Source: Maribacter litopenaei (GTDB taxonomy: Bacteria; Bacteroidota; Bacteroidia; Flavobacteriales; Flavobacteriaceae). Taken from it: a DNA stretch of 64,000 nucleotides. The stretch is taken from NCBI RefSeq assembly GCF_025244665.1, contig NZ_CP104205.1:1919001-1983000 (forward strand), in the 5' to 3' direction. Position 1 is the stretch's first letter; every line of letters starts with the position of its first letter. The position numbers were made by a program, and so were the translations under genes. Of this stretch, positions 53,779 to 63,799 are shown piece by piece. The notes under the pieces were generated by a model. That model was given only the letters and a program-made list of their open reading frames with translations. It searched no databases and was not told the origin of the DNA.

Positions 53779-54501
53779 ATGGCAAACGAAGTATCAAAAA
53801 AAGGTAAGCTGTACTTAATTCCTTCCACTCTTGGGGAAATATCCCCTCTTGAAGTGTTGCCCATATCCATTAAAAGGGCCATTGAGGAAATAGATATCTA
53901 TATTGTTGAAAATGAAAAGACGGCACGTCATTTTATTAAAAAACTATCCCCGAGAAAATCGCAACCTTCGCTTACCCTTTTCGCGCTCAACAAATTCACA
54001 GAAGCCTCAGAGATACCAAGTTTCCTAAATCCGTGTCTTGAAGGAATTGATGTAGGTATTTTGTCCGAGGCAGGTTGTCCAGGCATTGCTGATCCAGGGG
54101 CTGCTGTAGTAAAAATTGCCCACGAAAAGAATATTCAAGTGATCCCATTAGTGGGGCCATCTTCAATTATATTGGCACTTATGGCAAGTGGTATGAACGG
54201 GCAAAATTTTGCATTTAATGGCTATTTGGCCATAGATGGCGCAGAAAGAAAAAAGCAAATTAAAAAACTTGAAAAAAAATCTAAAGAAGAAAACCAATCC
54301 CAAATTTTTATTGAAACCCCCTATCGAAACAATAAGTTATTGGAGGAACTCATTAAAACGGTATCCGGAAATACAAGAATTTGTGTTGCCTGCGATATCA
54401 CCCTAAATACTGAATTTATTAAGACCAAGTCCGCCTCAGAATGGAAAGGCGAACAAGTGAATCTGCACAAACGCCCCGCTATCTTTATCATTCAGGCATA
54501 A
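53779..54501 (+). CDS. SAM-dependent tetrapyrrole-methylase-family protein (RsmI-like)
   Basis: 240-residue protein of the tetrapyrrole methylase fold to which RsmI (16S rRNA C1402 2'-O-methyltransferase) belongs. Motifs are LYLIPSTLGE, LSEAGCPGIADPGA, PLVGPSSIILALMASG and IFIETPYRNNKLLEEL. It is a paralogue-like form common in Bacteroidota and lacks the full RsmI C-terminal part, so the rRNA target is only likely. Intact frame. Confidence 0.8.
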   Translation: MANEVSKKGKLYLIPSTLGEISPLEVLPISIKRAIEEIDIYIVENEKTARHFIKKLSPRKSQPSLTLFALNKFTEASEIPSFLNPCLEGIDVGILSEAGCPGIADPGAAVVKIAHEKNIQVIPLVGPSSIILALMASGMNGQNFAFNGYLAIDGAERKKQIKKLEKKSKEENQSQIFIETPYRNNKLLEELIKTVSGNTRICVACDITLNTEFIKTKSASEWKGEQVNLHKRPAIFIIQA

Positions 54502-54533
54502 AAAAAACCTTAGCATTTCTGCCAAGGCTTTCC
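54501..54533. terminator. terminator between convergent genes
   Basis: AAAACCTTAGCA / TGCCAAGGCTTT imperfect hairpin after an A run, between the plus-strand methylase gene and a minus-strand gene. A mismatch in the stem lowers confidence. Confidence 0.5.
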
Positions 54534-54556
54534 CATTTTCATATTTACTATTAGCT

Positions 54557-55185
54557 TTAAATCCTAGGATTTTTAATAGGTTTAATCATAGTGATATCAT
54601 AACCGGAAAACTTTTTCAAGTAAGTGGCAATGGTAGTGCCGTAACCATCCATAACATCTGTCTTACCATAGGAACGTAAATACTGTTTCACGTTACCAGG
54701 TCCAGCCAAATGGGCGGCTGCCACAATACCAGATTCGGTAATTTCGACACCATTGATTCGTTTACCGACAAATCTTTGAATATCCTTTCTTAAAATCCAT
54801 TTGTTACGGGCTATATTTTTTTCAAAGACTTTTTCCTGTAAAGCAGGATTTTCCAAAAAGTGGATTGAATCCCGAACACCTACCAAGGCCAGCGTATTGA
54901 CGCCAAATTGGTATTTGCCCAAATATCCAAAAGAATTTACAGCAGAATAACTTCCTTGCGACTCCTTAAAGGCCAAAGCCTCTTTAAAGCCAACATATCT
55001 ACTACCCAAGAAGGGTGGTCGCACATTCATTTTCTCAAAATAAGCTTTGTCCTGGGGGAACAAAAACGGAGGGGGTTCTTTTACTTTAAGAGCTTCGGAA
55101 CTTCAACCTTATAAAGACTAAAACTGAAACTCGACAAAATAAAAATCACGATAAGAGGACAAGTAAACAATATCCATCTTTTCAT
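54557..55185 (-). CDS. secreted transglycosylase-like peptidoglycan protein (one frame break)
   Basis: 209 residues after repair: an N-terminal signal/anchor helix (MKRWILFTCPLIVIFILSSF), a Pro-rich linker, then a lysozyme-like domain with FKEALAFKESQGSYSAVNSFGY (catalytic Glu in KESQG), LGKYQFGVNTL and ESGIVAAAHLAGPGNV. The break at 55095-55098 (TCGG) separates signal from domain; TCTGG restores VPEALKVKEPPP. Likely cleaves or binds peptidoglycan in the periplasm. Confidence 0.78.
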
Positions 55186-55333
55186 ACGTTGTTTTTCTTA
55201 AGACTTATGGCCCATAAAAAGAGCCAGCTTAAATTTCACAGGACAAAGTTACGTATGTTAAAATGGCAATTTGGCAAGTATTTGTTAAAAATATACCCTT
55301 TTAGTTAACATGTCTTAAAATGACGATAAGGAC

Positions 55334-56376
55334 CTATCTATTGATTTTCTGTTCGTTAAGCCATCGGATGTACTGTGCCTTATTGCGGTTATGCTGCGCC
55401 ATATCCTCTGCAAACATGTGGTATCCAAAGTCCTCAACATTGGCAACAAAATAATAATAGTTATGCTTTTCAGGATTTAATACCGCGTCAATGGCAGTGA
55501 TATCGGGCATGGTTATGGGCCCGGGAGGGACACCAGCATATTTATAAGTGTTGTAAGGAGAATCCATTTCCAAATCCCTGTATAACACCCTTTTTATGAT
55601 AGTATCGTAATTTCCTGTTTCCTTCTTAATAGCATAAATCACTGTAGGATCGGCTTGTAAAAGCATTCCAGATTTTAACCTATTAAGATAAACACCTGCA
55701 ACTCTTGGCCTTTCATCTACCTTGGCGGTCTCCTTTTGAACGATGGCCGCCAGGGACACCACTTCACTTGGTGTCATGTTCCGGGCCTTTGCTTTTGCCA
55801 ACCTGTCTTCGTTCCAAAAACGATGATATTCCTTTAGCATGCGCTCCCTAAATTCCTTCGCGGAAGTATCCCAAAAAAACTCATAGCTATTCGGTATGTA
55901 AAGTGACAGTTTGTTCTCTTGATTAAAACCGTTTTGAACAAGGTATTCATTGTCATTGAAAGCCTCTAAAAGGCTTAGGCTATCGGCCTCAATCTGAGTA
56001 GCTATTCTACCTGCTAAACTGGCCGTGTTTTCCTGATTATTGAAAGAAACCTTAACAGGAATATTGTTCACGCGGAGGTTATTGATAATATCATTATTGG
56101 TCATATCCTTTGTGATACGGTATTTACCTCCCCTTATATTAACAGTGTATCCCTTTCTTTCTGCCGCTTTCTCAAAAGTAGCCACATCGGTCAAAAGAGG
56201 CTCCATTTGTTCCTTAACATCGGCAAAGGAATCATTGGAACCAATATAAACATAGGCCTCCTCGTTATTAAAACTTGTATTAGGTGTAAAAAAAGTACTG
56301 TAGACGATATAGGCGAATATACCTCCCGCTATCAACCCCGAAGCAAAATGGCGATTAATATCTTTTTTATATACAT
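55334..56376 (-). CDS. mltG: endolytic murein transglycosylase MltG
   Basis: YceG/MltG family enzyme that cuts nascent glycan strands at the inner membrane. It has one N-terminal helix (GLIAGGIFAYIVYSTFF), a LysM-like part, and the catalytic Glu in AAIVQKETAKVDERPRVAGVYLNRL with LQADPTVIYAIKK and YKYAGVPPGPI. The expected ATG at 56376 overlaps the GNAT stop (TAATG) but is out of frame by one base; a seventh T in the run 56363-56368 would put it in frame, giving 347 residues. Otherwise the start is further upstream inside the GNAT gene. Confidence 0.88.
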
Positions 56377-56900
56377 TATTTAAAAATCTTTTGAAATAAT
56401 AATTCGTTTTTGAAGCTTCCTTCCGTGTAAATCCAATCATTTTTGGTACCGACCAACACAAAACCTAATTTTTCAAATAGATGTAAGCTTCGTTGGTTAT
56501 CTTCAAGAATATTGGCATAAAGCTGCCTCATCTGTAAAGTCTTAAAAGCATACTTACATAGGATTTCGAGCGATTCCCTTCCCAGTCCCTTATTTCTATT
56601 TGCTTCTTCCTTAATTAAAATACCTACTCCCGCCCTTTTATTTCTTGGGTCGAAGTCAAAGAGGTCAATTAAACCAATGGCTTCATTTTCTAGGGTACAA
56701 ATGACCAATCGTAATTGTTTTACATCATAAATATCCCTATGGGCATTTTCCAAATACAGCTTTAGTACATCCCTGGAATACGGTGTTACGGTACCGCTTA
56801 TTTCCCATACAGATGGATTGTTCTCCAATTCATAGAGTAAATCCAAATCCTCTTTTTCCAAGGCCCTTAGTTTTACTTTATTTCCTTGTAGACTTACCAC
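56376..56900 (-). CDS. GNAT acetyltransferase, RimJ/RimL-like
   Basis: 174-residue N-acetyltransferase of the RimJ/RimL subgroup: VKLRALEKEDLDLLYELENN at the start, AIGLIDLFDFDPRNKRAGVG, the acetyl-CoA loop NKGLGRESL and ILEDNQRSLHLFEKLGF. GTG start at 56900 overlaps the dapF stop by 7 bp. Between dapF and mltG in a probable operon. Substrate unknown. Confidence 0.83.
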   Translation of the reverse strand: MVSLQGNKVKLRALEKEDLDLLYELENNPSVWEISGTVTPYSRDVLKLYLENAHRDIYDVKQLRLVICTLENEAIGLIDLFDFDPRNKRAGVGILIKEEANRNKGLGRESLEILCKYAFKTLQMRQLYANILEDNQRSLHLFEKLGFVLVGTKNDWIYTEGSFKNELLFQKIFK

Positions 56901-57670
56901 GTAATTTCTCCTTTAAAAACTTGTTTGGCCTCTCCAATCAATTGGACTTCACTGTAGGTATCGTTTTTATGCTCAAATTCAATCTTTAATGGTCCCCCTA
57001 ATGCATTAATATGCGCATAGTTACCTTTTAATTTTCCCAAATGATGCATCGCCAAAGCCACCGCAGTTACGCCAGTACCGCAAGAAAGGGTTTCGTCCTC
57101 CACACCCCTTTCATAAGTCCGCACATTAAAGGTATCTTCGGAATCCTGCTCAACAAAATTGATATTGCTTCCGGCCTCCCCATAAATACCATAGCGTATT
57201 TTGGAACCTTCCTTAACAACATTGCATTTTTTTAAATCGGAAATCACCTGTACGTGATGTGGAGAACCGGTATTTAGATAAGAGGCATTTGGTTTTCTGA
57301 TAATTTCGGTCACATCTTGCATCCGTAGGCTTACCACATCTCCCGTCACAGTGGCAAAATGAGGCCCATCCACTGCAATAAATTCCGTTTTTTCATCAAT
57401 TATTCCTAAGAATTTGGCGAATGCCACGATACATCTCCCCCCATTACCACACATACTCCCCTCCTTACCATCAGAATTGTAATACACCATTCTAAAATCG
57501 AATGAATCATCATTTTCTAAAAGAATAAGTCCGTCAGCGCCAATTCCAAATCGCCTATGACATAAAAAAGCAACGAGTTCATTGTCCTCTTTTGGAAAAA
57601 ATAATGCCCTATTATCAATAATCACAAAGTCATTACCCGTACCCTGATATTTGTAAAATGTAGCGGCCAT
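56894..57670 (-). CDS. dapF: diaminopimelate epimerase
   Basis: Interconverts LL- and meso-diaminopimelate for lysine and peptidoglycan synthesis. Both catalytic cysteines are in place: SMCGNGGRC and LSCGTGVTA. The N-terminus FYKYQGTGNDFVIIDNR is canonical from ATG at 57670, giving 258 residues. Intact frame. First gene of dapF-GNAT-mltG, all linked to cell-wall building. Confidence 0.94.
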   Translation of the reverse strand: MAATFYKYQGTGNDFVIIDNRALFFPKEDNELVAFLCHRRFGIGADGLILLENDDSFDFRMVYYNSDGKEGSMCGNGGRCIVAFAKFLGIIDEKTEFIAVDGPHFATVTGDVVSLRMQDVTEIIRKPNASYLNTGSPHHVQVISDLKKCNVVKEGSKIRYGIYGEAGSNINFVEQDSEDTFNVRTYERGVEDETLSCGTGVTAVALAMHHLGKLKGNYAHINALGGPLKIEFEHKNDTYSEVQLIGEAKQVFKGEITW

Positions 57671-57796
57671 ATCTAAATTAAACCACAAAGATATGATTTA
57701 ATTGAGCCATCCTTGCAGTTAAAAAGTCGTTAAACCACTACCACAAAAATGGAAATGATGTAATTTTACTGTTAAAAGGTTAAAACAGTACAGATT

Positions 57797-59194
57797 ATGA
57801 AGAGAATAGGAGGACTTTTACTCGTTTCCATCTTTGCAGGGGCTATTACATTGGGGGCCTATAAATTTTTCTTTGAGAAACCCAATTACGCAATTGTTAC
57901 TTCAAATGATTCACAGCCTGTATTTAAGACAACCTTTACACCCACTTCGGCTTTGGGCTCAGGAATTAATGAAGTTGATTTCACCAATGCTGCCGAACGT
58001 ACCGTAAACTCTGTCGTTCACGTTAAAAACTTAACCCTTAGCACTAGAAGAAGTAGTGTTTTTGACTTCTTTTATGGGTCCGGAGGCACGGTTACTCCAC
58101 AAGTTGGAACAGGATCTGGTGTGATTATTTCACAAGATGGTTATATAGTTACCAACAATCACGTAATTGCCAATGCCACCCAATTACAGGTTACTTTGAA
58201 CAATAATCAGACCTACGAGGCGGAATTGGTGGGTACGGACCCTAATTCCGATATTGCCCTAATCAAAATCGATACCGATGACAAATTGCCTTATTTAGCC
58301 TTTGGGGATTCTGACAATACAAAAATTGGGGAATGGGTTTTGGCTGTTGGGAATCCATTCAACCTAACATCTACGGTAACCGCCGGAATCGTAAGTGCCA
58401 AAGCTAGAAGTTTGGACACTCGTTCCAATCAATCCTTTATACAAACAGATGCCGCTGTAAACCCAGGAAATTCAGGAGGTGCCCTGGTAAACACTAACGG
58501 GGATTTGATTGGAATAAATACTGCCATTTCATCGCAGACAGGTTCCTATGTGGGATATTCATTCGCCGTTCCAAGTAATATTGCGAAAAAGGTAGTAAAT
58601 GACATTATGGAATATGGCAACGTACACAAAGCCTATATGGGAATTCGTCCAGCACCCATCGACACAAGGGATGCCATAGAACGAGGCATAAATAATATTG
58701 ACGGAGTTTATATAGAATACATAGAAGAGGAATCCGGTGCTTCCGAAGCTGGTCCGGAATTAGGGGACATCATCAAAAAGGTAGATCAAATAGAAATTCA
58801 CAAATACCCGGACCTATCAGGATATCTTGGAACAAAACGTCCAAATGATACCATAAACGTTGTGGTTGAAAGAGATGAAGAATTACTTACATTACCCTTG
58901 GTTCTAAAGGAAAGGCAATTGCTAATAGTACCGGCCATGGGAATGGAGGTAAAAAATCTTACGAAGGATGACCAAAAAAGATTTAGGATCAAGACCGGTG
59001 TTAAGATTACCGGAGTACCTGAACGTTATAGAGGTTATGGGCTGGAAGGGAAGGTAATCGTAAAGGTAGATGACAAGGATATCAAGGATATCACTGATGC
59101 TGATACAGCGTTTGGAGGCATTTCAAGATATGGTAAGACCATAATAACTATGCTAAACGAAAAAGGTGAGAGAGAGCGCTTAATTTTTCAATAA
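57797..59194 (+). CDS. HtrA/DegP-like periplasmic serine protease
   Basis: 465-residue Do-type protease. It has an N-terminal membrane anchor or signal (GLLLVSIFAGAITLGAYKF). The catalytic triad is His in TNNHVIA, Asp in NSDIALIK and Ser in GNSGGALV. A PDZ domain follows (YMGIRPAPIDT to VVERDEELL) and a degenerate second one. Probably handles misfolded envelope proteins. Intact frame, divergent from dapF. Confidence 0.92.
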   Translation: MKRIGGLLLVSIFAGAITLGAYKFFFEKPNYAIVTSNDSQPVFKTTFTPTSALGSGINEVDFTNAAERTVNSVVHVKNLTLSTRRSSVFDFFYGSGGTVTPQVGTGSGVIISQDGYIVTNNHVIANATQLQVTLNNNQTYEAELVGTDPNSDIALIKIDTDDKLPYLAFGDSDNTKIGEWVLAVGNPFNLTSTVTAGIVSAKARSLDTRSNQSFIQTDAAVNPGNSGGALVNTNGDLIGINTAISSQTGSYVGYSFAVPSNIAKKVVNDIMEYGNVHKAYMGIRPAPIDTRDAIERGINNIDGVYIEYIEEESGASEAGPELGDIIKKVDQIEIHKYPDLSGYLGTKRPNDTINVVVERDEELLTLPLVLKERQLLIVPAMGMEVKNLTKDDQKRFRIKTGVKITGVPERYRGYGLEGKVIVKVDDKDIKDITDADTAFGGISRYGKTIITMLNEKGERERLIFQ

Positions 59195-59211
59195 ATAAGA
59201 TCTAAACTTTG

Positions 59212-59246
59212 AAGAAGCATCCGCAAAAACGGATGCTTCTTTTTTT
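59212..59246 (+). terminator. strong rho-independent terminator after htrA
   Basis: Perfect hairpin AAGCATCCG / CGGATGCTT, extended by GA/TC pairs, with a CAAAAA loop and an eight-base T run. Confidence 0.92.
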
Positions 59247-59252
59247 ATTTAG

Positions 59253-59285
59253 TTGTTACAAAACTATTCAAAAGCATTAGTTTTG
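59253..59285 (+). promoter_or_regulatory. Bacteroidota-type promoter for gap
   Basis: TTG (59253-59255), 22 bp spacer, then TAGTTTTG (59278-59285), an exact TAnnTTTG. It lies 26 bp before the gap ATG. Confidence 0.6.
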
Positions 59286-59310
59286 ACATAATTTATAACA
59301 ATAACCTCTT

Positions 59311-60759
59311 ATGTCACGTAAAATATCCTTTGAAAAAGAACTGGCTTTTCAAGCAGATAGAAGAAAAGCTACCACAGAATTCATAAAAATCATTAGTGAT
59401 TTGTGGTATGATCGATCTATAGAAATCGTCCTTTTTAAGAACCCATTAATCGACCGAAACGTTAGCGATATTATTCAACTTCATGAATATGCAGGCGAAT
59501 TTGTTCAAAAACCGATCTCCATATTCGATTCCGTCGAAATCCTTAGGGCTATTAACGATTTAAAATTGCCTCCAGCCAAATTGGATATTGGAAAATTGAC
59601 CTATGAATATCATTCCGATGATAATAATTTCAATAACGTAAAGGCCTTTGTTATAGACAAACTTAAATCGGCAACCGAATATAAAAGCATAAAGCCAAAG
59701 GATGTAGTACTTTATGGTTTTGGTCGTATTGGCCGTTTATTGGCAAGGGAACTCATGTCAAAGACCGGAAAGGGAAACCAAATGCGTTTACGTGCCATAG
59801 TTGTTAGGGGGAATCTGAATGAAGAAATATTGGAAAAAAGAGCCAGTCTTTTAAGGACTGATTCCGTTCATGGTAATTTCACGGGAACCGTTGCCGTCAA
59901 TGCCGAAGACAACACTTTATTGATTAATGGAACTACGGTTCAAATTATCAGCGCAAACGCACCTGAGGAAATAGATTATACGCAATATGAAATATCCGAA
60001 GCACTCATAATTGATAATACAGGTGCATTTAGGGATCAAGGGCAATTATCCGGACATTTGAAGGCAAAGGGTGTTTCCAAAGTTTTACTCACTGCTCCTG
60101 GCAAAGAGGTTCCAAATATCGTTCATGGCGTAAACCACTTGGATTATGACCCTGATACTACCCACATATTTTCGGCAGCATCCTGTACTACCAATGCAAT
60201 TACACCCATTTTAAAGGTTATTGACGATTCCGTGGGCATAAAAAAGGGACACTTGGAAACCATACATGCCTATACAAATGATCAAAATCTAGTTGACAAT
60301 ATGCATGGAAAATATCGACGTGGCAGGGCGGCTGGACTAAATATGGTCATAACGGAAACAGGGGCTGGACAAGCTGTTTCCAAAGCTTTACCTAACCTAA
60401 AGGGAAAATTGACCTCCAATGCCATTAGGGTACCCGTACCGAATGGATCATTGGCGATACTGAACCTTGATATTAAAAACAAAACTTCCCTTGAAGGTAT
60501 TAATACGATTGTGAAAAAATACGCGCTGGAGGGGGATTTGGTAGAGCAAATCAAGTACAGCCTTAGTAAGGAATTGGTATCTACAGACATTGTGGGATCG
60601 GTAGCCCCTGCCGTCTACGATAGTGAGGCAACCATCGTTTCAGATAATGGCAAAAACTTAGTGCTCTACATTTGGTATGACAACGAATTTGGGTATTCCC
60701 AACAAGTAATTAGGCTCGCAAAATATATTTCCAAAGTAAGACGTTATACCTATTATTAA
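59311..60759 (+). CDS. gap: glyceraldehyde-3-phosphate dehydrogenase, long form
   Basis: 482-residue GAPDH with an N-terminal extension of about 130 residues (FEKELAFQADRRKATTEF) that is characteristic of a Bacteroidota paralogue. The NAD loop is VVLYGFGRIGRLLARE and the active-site Cys is in SAASCTTNAITP, with HAYTNDQNLVDN and WYDNEFGYSQQV downstream. Glycolytic or gluconeogenic role. Intact frame. Confidence 0.93.
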   Translation: MSRKISFEKELAFQADRRKATTEFIKIISDLWYDRSIEIVLFKNPLIDRNVSDIIQLHEYAGEFVQKPISIFDSVEILRAINDLKLPPAKLDIGKLTYEYHSDDNNFNNVKAFVIDKLKSATEYKSIKPKDVVLYGFGRIGRLLARELMSKTGKGNQMRLRAIVVRGNLNEEILEKRASLLRTDSVHGNFTGTVAVNAEDNTLLINGTTVQIISANAPEEIDYTQYEISEALIIDNTGAFRDQGQLSGHLKAKGVSKVLLTAPGKEVPNIVHGVNHLDYDPDTTHIFSAASCTTNAITPILKVIDDSVGIKKGHLETIHAYTNDQNLVDNMHGKYRRGRAAGLNMVITETGAGQAVSKALPNLKGKLTSNAIRVPVPNGSLAILNLDIKNKTSLEGINTIVKKYALEGDLVEQIKYSLSKELVSTDIVGSVAPAVYDSEATIVSDNGKNLVLYIWYDNEFGYSQQVIRLAKYISKVRRYTYY

Positions 60760-60894
60760 TAACATTGGTACAAAACATCTTTTTCAAAGGATTTTACGTA
60801 CGTATTAATTAAAGGCTGAGGTTTTTCACCGTTTGATTTTATTAATTTACTTTAGTCTTCTCTAAATCAATTTTTAACGGAAATTTAAATACGA

Positions 60895-61515
60895 ATGAAA
60901 ATTTCAAGGTTATTATTTTTATTGGCAATCCTACTTACAGCCAGTTCAAGTTTTGCGCAGGAGTCCGACGATGATGAATCACTTTCCCTTGATAGCGGTC
61001 CTATAAGTAGTCAGTTCGACTATATTTCTAAAAAATCCGGTAATTATAGAGCGGACGGTGTAAGGTACGAAGTGGTCAAGGAAGTGAACTTATATAAATT
61101 AAGAAGTAACGTCTTGGACTCGGTTGCCGCCTTCAATAAAAGAGCAAACGAACTTAATGCTACCATTTCCGAGCACGAAACAACTATAAGTTCTCTAAAC
61201 AAAAAATTAGAGGAAACTACTACCAATCTTGCCGCTGTAACTGAAGAAAAGGATAGTATGTCATTTTTGGGTATTCCGGTATCAAAAGCTACTTACAATA
61301 TCATCCTATGGACAATAATTGCTGGGCTATTTATTCTTTTAGGGGTATTTGTGTATAAATTTAGAAACAGTAATATTTTAACTCAGGAAGCAAAACAGAA
61401 CTTGGCCGAACTGGAGGTTGAATATGAAGATCATAGAAGACGGGCTTTGGAACGGGAGCAAAAGATTAGCAGAAAGTTACAGGACGAGCTGAATAAACAA
61501 AAGAAAACAAAATAA
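60895..61515 (+). CDS. secreted coiled-coil protein with one membrane helix, unknown
   Basis: 206-residue protein with a signal peptide (FLLAILLTASSSFAQ), an acidic stretch, a coiled coil (LNATISEHETTISSLNKKLE), one membrane helix (IILWTIIAGLFILLGVFVY) and a charged C-terminal coiled coil. Homologues are sometimes named tRNA (guanine-N1)-methyltransferase, probably by transfer from nearby trmD; nothing in this sequence supports that. Possible envelope-spanning structural protein. Confidence 0.65.
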   Translation: MKISRLLFLLAILLTASSSFAQESDDDESLSLDSGPISSQFDYISKKSGNYRADGVRYEVVKEVNLYKLRSNVLDSVAAFNKRANELNATISEHETTISSLNKKLEETTTNLAAVTEEKDSMSFLGIPVSKATYNIILWTIIAGLFILLGVFVYKFRNSNILTQEAKQNLAELEVEYEDHRRRALEREQKISRKLQDELNKQKKTK

Positions 61516-61516
61516 G

Positions 61517-61547
61517 GTAAAGCTCCCGGTGGGGAGCTTTTTTTATA
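61517..61547 (+). terminator. rho-independent terminator
   Basis: AAAGCTCCC / GGGAGCTTT hairpin with a short loop and T run, directly after the coiled-coil gene stop and 4 bp before the GNAT ATG. Confidence 0.85.
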
Positions 61548-61550
61548 ACC

Positions 61551-61991
61551 ATGGTTGTTAGACGGGCGCGTATCACAAAACTGGAACAATTAGTTCCATT
61601 ATTTGACCAATATAGAGTTTTCTACGGTCAACCAACTGATTTATCCAGGGCCGAGACATTTTTGAAAGAACGATTTCAAAACAAGGAATCCATTATTCTT
61701 GTTGTTCATAAGGGGAATTTAATAGTCGGTTTCACCCAACTTTATTATACATTTTCCTCCGTATCCTTGGAAAAATCACTCATACTTAATGACCTCTTTG
61801 TTAGCCCGGAATATAGGGAGCAGGGTGTTGGTGCACTACTTTTGAAGAGTGCCCAAGAATTTTGTACAGAAAATCAATATAAGGGATTAGCCTTAGAGAC
61901 CGCGATTGACAATCCTGCACAAAAGCTATATGAACGCATGGGTTGGAAAAAGGATTTTCATTGTTTTCACTACTTTTGGCATGCCCATTAA
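61551..61991 (+). CDS. GNAT acetyltransferase
   Basis: 146-residue N-acetyltransferase: [20 protein letters not shown] at the start, [19 protein letters not shown] as the acetyl-CoA-binding motif A and [20 protein letters not shown] as motif B. Ends 14 bp before trmD. Intact. Substrate unknown. Confidence 0.82.
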   Translation: MVVRRARITKLEQLVPLFDQYRVFYGQPTDLSRAETFLKERFQNKESIILVVHKGNLIVGFTQLYYTFSSVSLEKSLILNDLFVSPEYREQGVGALLLKSAQEFCTENQYKGLALETAIDNPAQKLYERMGWKKDFHCFHYFWHAH

Positions 61992-62005
61992 TTAGCAATT
62001 TTATA

Positions 62006-62680
62006 ATGAGAATCGATATTATCACTGTACTGCCCGAACTACTTAAAAGTCCGTTCGAAGCATCGATCCTTAAAAGAGCCATTGACAAAGGTTTGGTGGA
62101 AGTCCATCTACACAATTTGAGGGATTACACAGATAATAGTTATAATCAAGTAGACGATTATCAATTTGGTGGGGGAGCCGGAATGGTTATGATGATAGAG
62201 CCGATTGACAAGTGCATATCAGAACTTTCATCGCAAAGAAAGTATGATGAGGTCATTTATATGACCCCGGATGGTAATACCCTAAATCAAAAAATCGCAA
62301 ATACCCTGTCACTCTTAGAAAATATAATAATTCTTTGTGGTCATTACAAGGGGGTGAATCAACGCGTTAGGGATTTGTTTATCACCAAGGAAATCTCCAT
62401 AGGGGATTATGTTTTGTCCGGAGGGGAATTAGGGGCTGCAGTCCTTTGTGACACCGTGATAAGGCTCCTACCTGGTGTTTTGAATGATGAGACTTCTGCC
62501 CTTACCGATAGTTTTCAGGATGGATTGTTGGCACCTCCAGTCTATACGAGACCAGCGGAATACAAAGGAATAAAAGTTCCGGAAATTCTACTGAGTGGAA
62601 ATTTTGGGAAAATAGAGGAATGGCGTGAAGAAAAGGCCCAGGAGAGAACACAAAAATTAAGACCTGATCTTTTACAATAA
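62006..62680 (+). CDS. trmD: tRNA (guanine-37-N1)-methyltransferase
   Basis: 224-residue SPOUT enzyme that makes m1G37 in t[16 protein letters not shown] at the start supports the ATG at 62006, not a longer frame that begins inside the GNAT gene. Landmarks are [30 protein letters not shown] and the knot motif [16 protein letters not shown]. It precedes rplS as in many bacteria, but a separate promoter lies between them. Intact frame. Confidence 0.95.
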   Translation: MRIDIITVLPELLKSPFEASILKRAIDKGLVEVHLHNLRDYTDNSYNQVDDYQFGGGAGMVMMIEPIDKCISELSSQRKYDEVIYMTPDGNTLNQKIANTLSLLENIIILCGHYKGVNQRVRDLFITKEISIGDYVLSGGELGAAVLCDTVIRLLPGVLNDETSALTDSFQDGLLAPPVYTRPAEYKGIKVPEILLSGNFGKIEEWREEKAQERTQKLRPDLLQ

Positions 62681-62696
62681 AATTTGGTCCAAAATA

Positions 62697-62727
62697 TTTG
62701 TACATTTTAAATTTCGAAGTATTTTTG
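62697..62727 (+). promoter_or_regulatory. consensus Bacteroidota promoter for rplS
   Basis: TTTG (62697-62700), exactly 19 bp, then TATTTTTG (62720-62727). Both elements match the family consensus exactly. The expected start site is near 62734, leaving a leader of about 65 bases before the rplS ATG. Confidence 0.8.
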
Positions 62728-62798
62728 CACCCTGTTAAATCAACCTCTGACGAAAATCGTGAACGTTGTTTTGATTTAATTCCAATATTAAAATAAAA

Positions 62799-63150
62799 AT
62801 GGAATCATTAATAAAGTTTGTACAGGACGAATTCGTAGCTAAAAAGGAGTTTCCAAAATTTTCTGCTGGTGATACTATTACGGTATACTATGAAATTAAG
62901 GAAGGTGAAAAAACACGTACCCAGTTTTTCAAAGGGGTGGTTATCCGAGAGAAGAGGAACAGGTGCTACCGAAACTTTTACAATACGTAAAATGTCAGGT
63001 ACAGTTGGTGTAGAACGTATATTCCCAATCAATCTTCCTGCACTTCAAAAAATAGAGGTTAACAAGAAAGGTAAAGTACGTAGATCACGTATTTACTACT
63101 TCAGAGGCCTAACAGGTAAAAAGGCAAGAATTAAAGAGGTAAGGTCTTAG
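62799..63150 (+). CDS. rplS: 50S ribosomal protein L19 (one frame break)
   Basis: Essential ribosomal protein, 116 residues after repair. N-terminal half has [19 protein letters not shown] and [10 protein letters not shown]-terminal half has [20 protein letters not shown] and [20 protein letters not shown]. The frame is lost at 62945-62950 (CCGAGA); CCAGA restores [12 protein letters not shown], the invariant middle. Own promoter upstream and terminator downstream. Confidence 0.95.
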
Positions 63151-63176
63151 TTCCAATACTCTGATTATACAGATAA

Positions 63177-63206
63177 AAACACCGAAATTCATTCGGTGTT
63201 TTTTTA
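63177..63206 (+). terminator. rho-independent terminator after rplS
   Basis: AAACACCGAA / TTCGGTGTTT hairpin with a five-base loop and seven T. Confidence 0.9.
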
Positions 63207-63330
63207 TGAACATTTGTTAAAAAGCTAAGTTCATAAATTGTTCATTATTAATTGGTTGCAAAAAATGCCTTTGTATTCATTTTTTCATTATATTTAGGTG
63301 TGATTAAGGAAGAGAGCTGAGGTAAAAAGT

Positions 63331-63492
63331 AGTTACTTCCCATCACTATAAAGTTTACGTTCTTTATATTGTGGCCTAATCAAAGTAAGTGTTTTCTAGG
63401 GAAGCATTTGACTCGATGAGCATTAAGTTTAAAGGCTGTCGCTTTTAAAAATAATGTGGACAACTTTTTTTCAGATGATGGGAAGTTACCCA
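63331..63492 (+). ncRNA. candidate structured RNA, unidentified
   Basis: Inside a 655 bp gene-free gap. Bases 63332-63345 (GTTACTTCCCATCA) pair with 63476-63489 at 13 of 14 positions, enclosing about 130 bases. A TATATTTA element (one base off TAnnTTTG) lies at 63289-63296. The long closed stem recalls 6S-type RNAs, but I could not identify a family. A separate terminator-like hairpin sits 167 bp further on. Confidence 0.35.
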
Positions 63493-63658
63493 AAAATTGA
63501 AACAAAATTGTTAAGGCAACAAAAAAGAAATGTTTAGTAAATGCTCGATTATAGAATGGAGATTGAAATACATTTCAAACGTTGATATAGTGACGCAGAG
63601 GCAATCAAGGGTTGCAGTTTTAATTAACTTTAAAACAACATGTCTGTAAACTATTTCT

Positions 63659-63699
63659 AAAAAGCCATATCAAAGTATTAGTACGTTGATATGGCTTTT
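63659..63699 (+). terminator. 14 bp perfect hairpin, terminator-like
   Basis: AAAAGCCATATCAA / TTGATATGGCTTTT with a 12-base loop. No coding gene ends nearby (rplS has its own terminator 450 bp upstream), which suggests a non-coding transcript ends here or that it insulates icd. Confidence 0.7.
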
Positions 63700-63771
63700 G
63701 TTATTTCACAAAACTTCCCATAAGCCTTAAATATTAAGGCTAGACCTCACAATTTAGGCTGGATAAAATTG

Positions 63772-63779
63772 TATATTTG
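63772..63779 (+). promoter_or_regulatory. -7 element of the icd promoter
   Basis: TATATTTG matches TAnnTTTG exactly, 26 bp before the icd ATG. No clear TTTG was found 19-23 bp upstream. Confidence 0.5.
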
Positions 63780-63799
63780 CACCGCTTGAATTTAAATAA

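Noticed and set aside
60895-61515. tRNA methyltransferase label for the coiled-coil protein
   Set aside because: It has a signal peptide, coiled coils and a membrane helix but no SPOUT or SAM-binding motif; the real trmD is at 62006.
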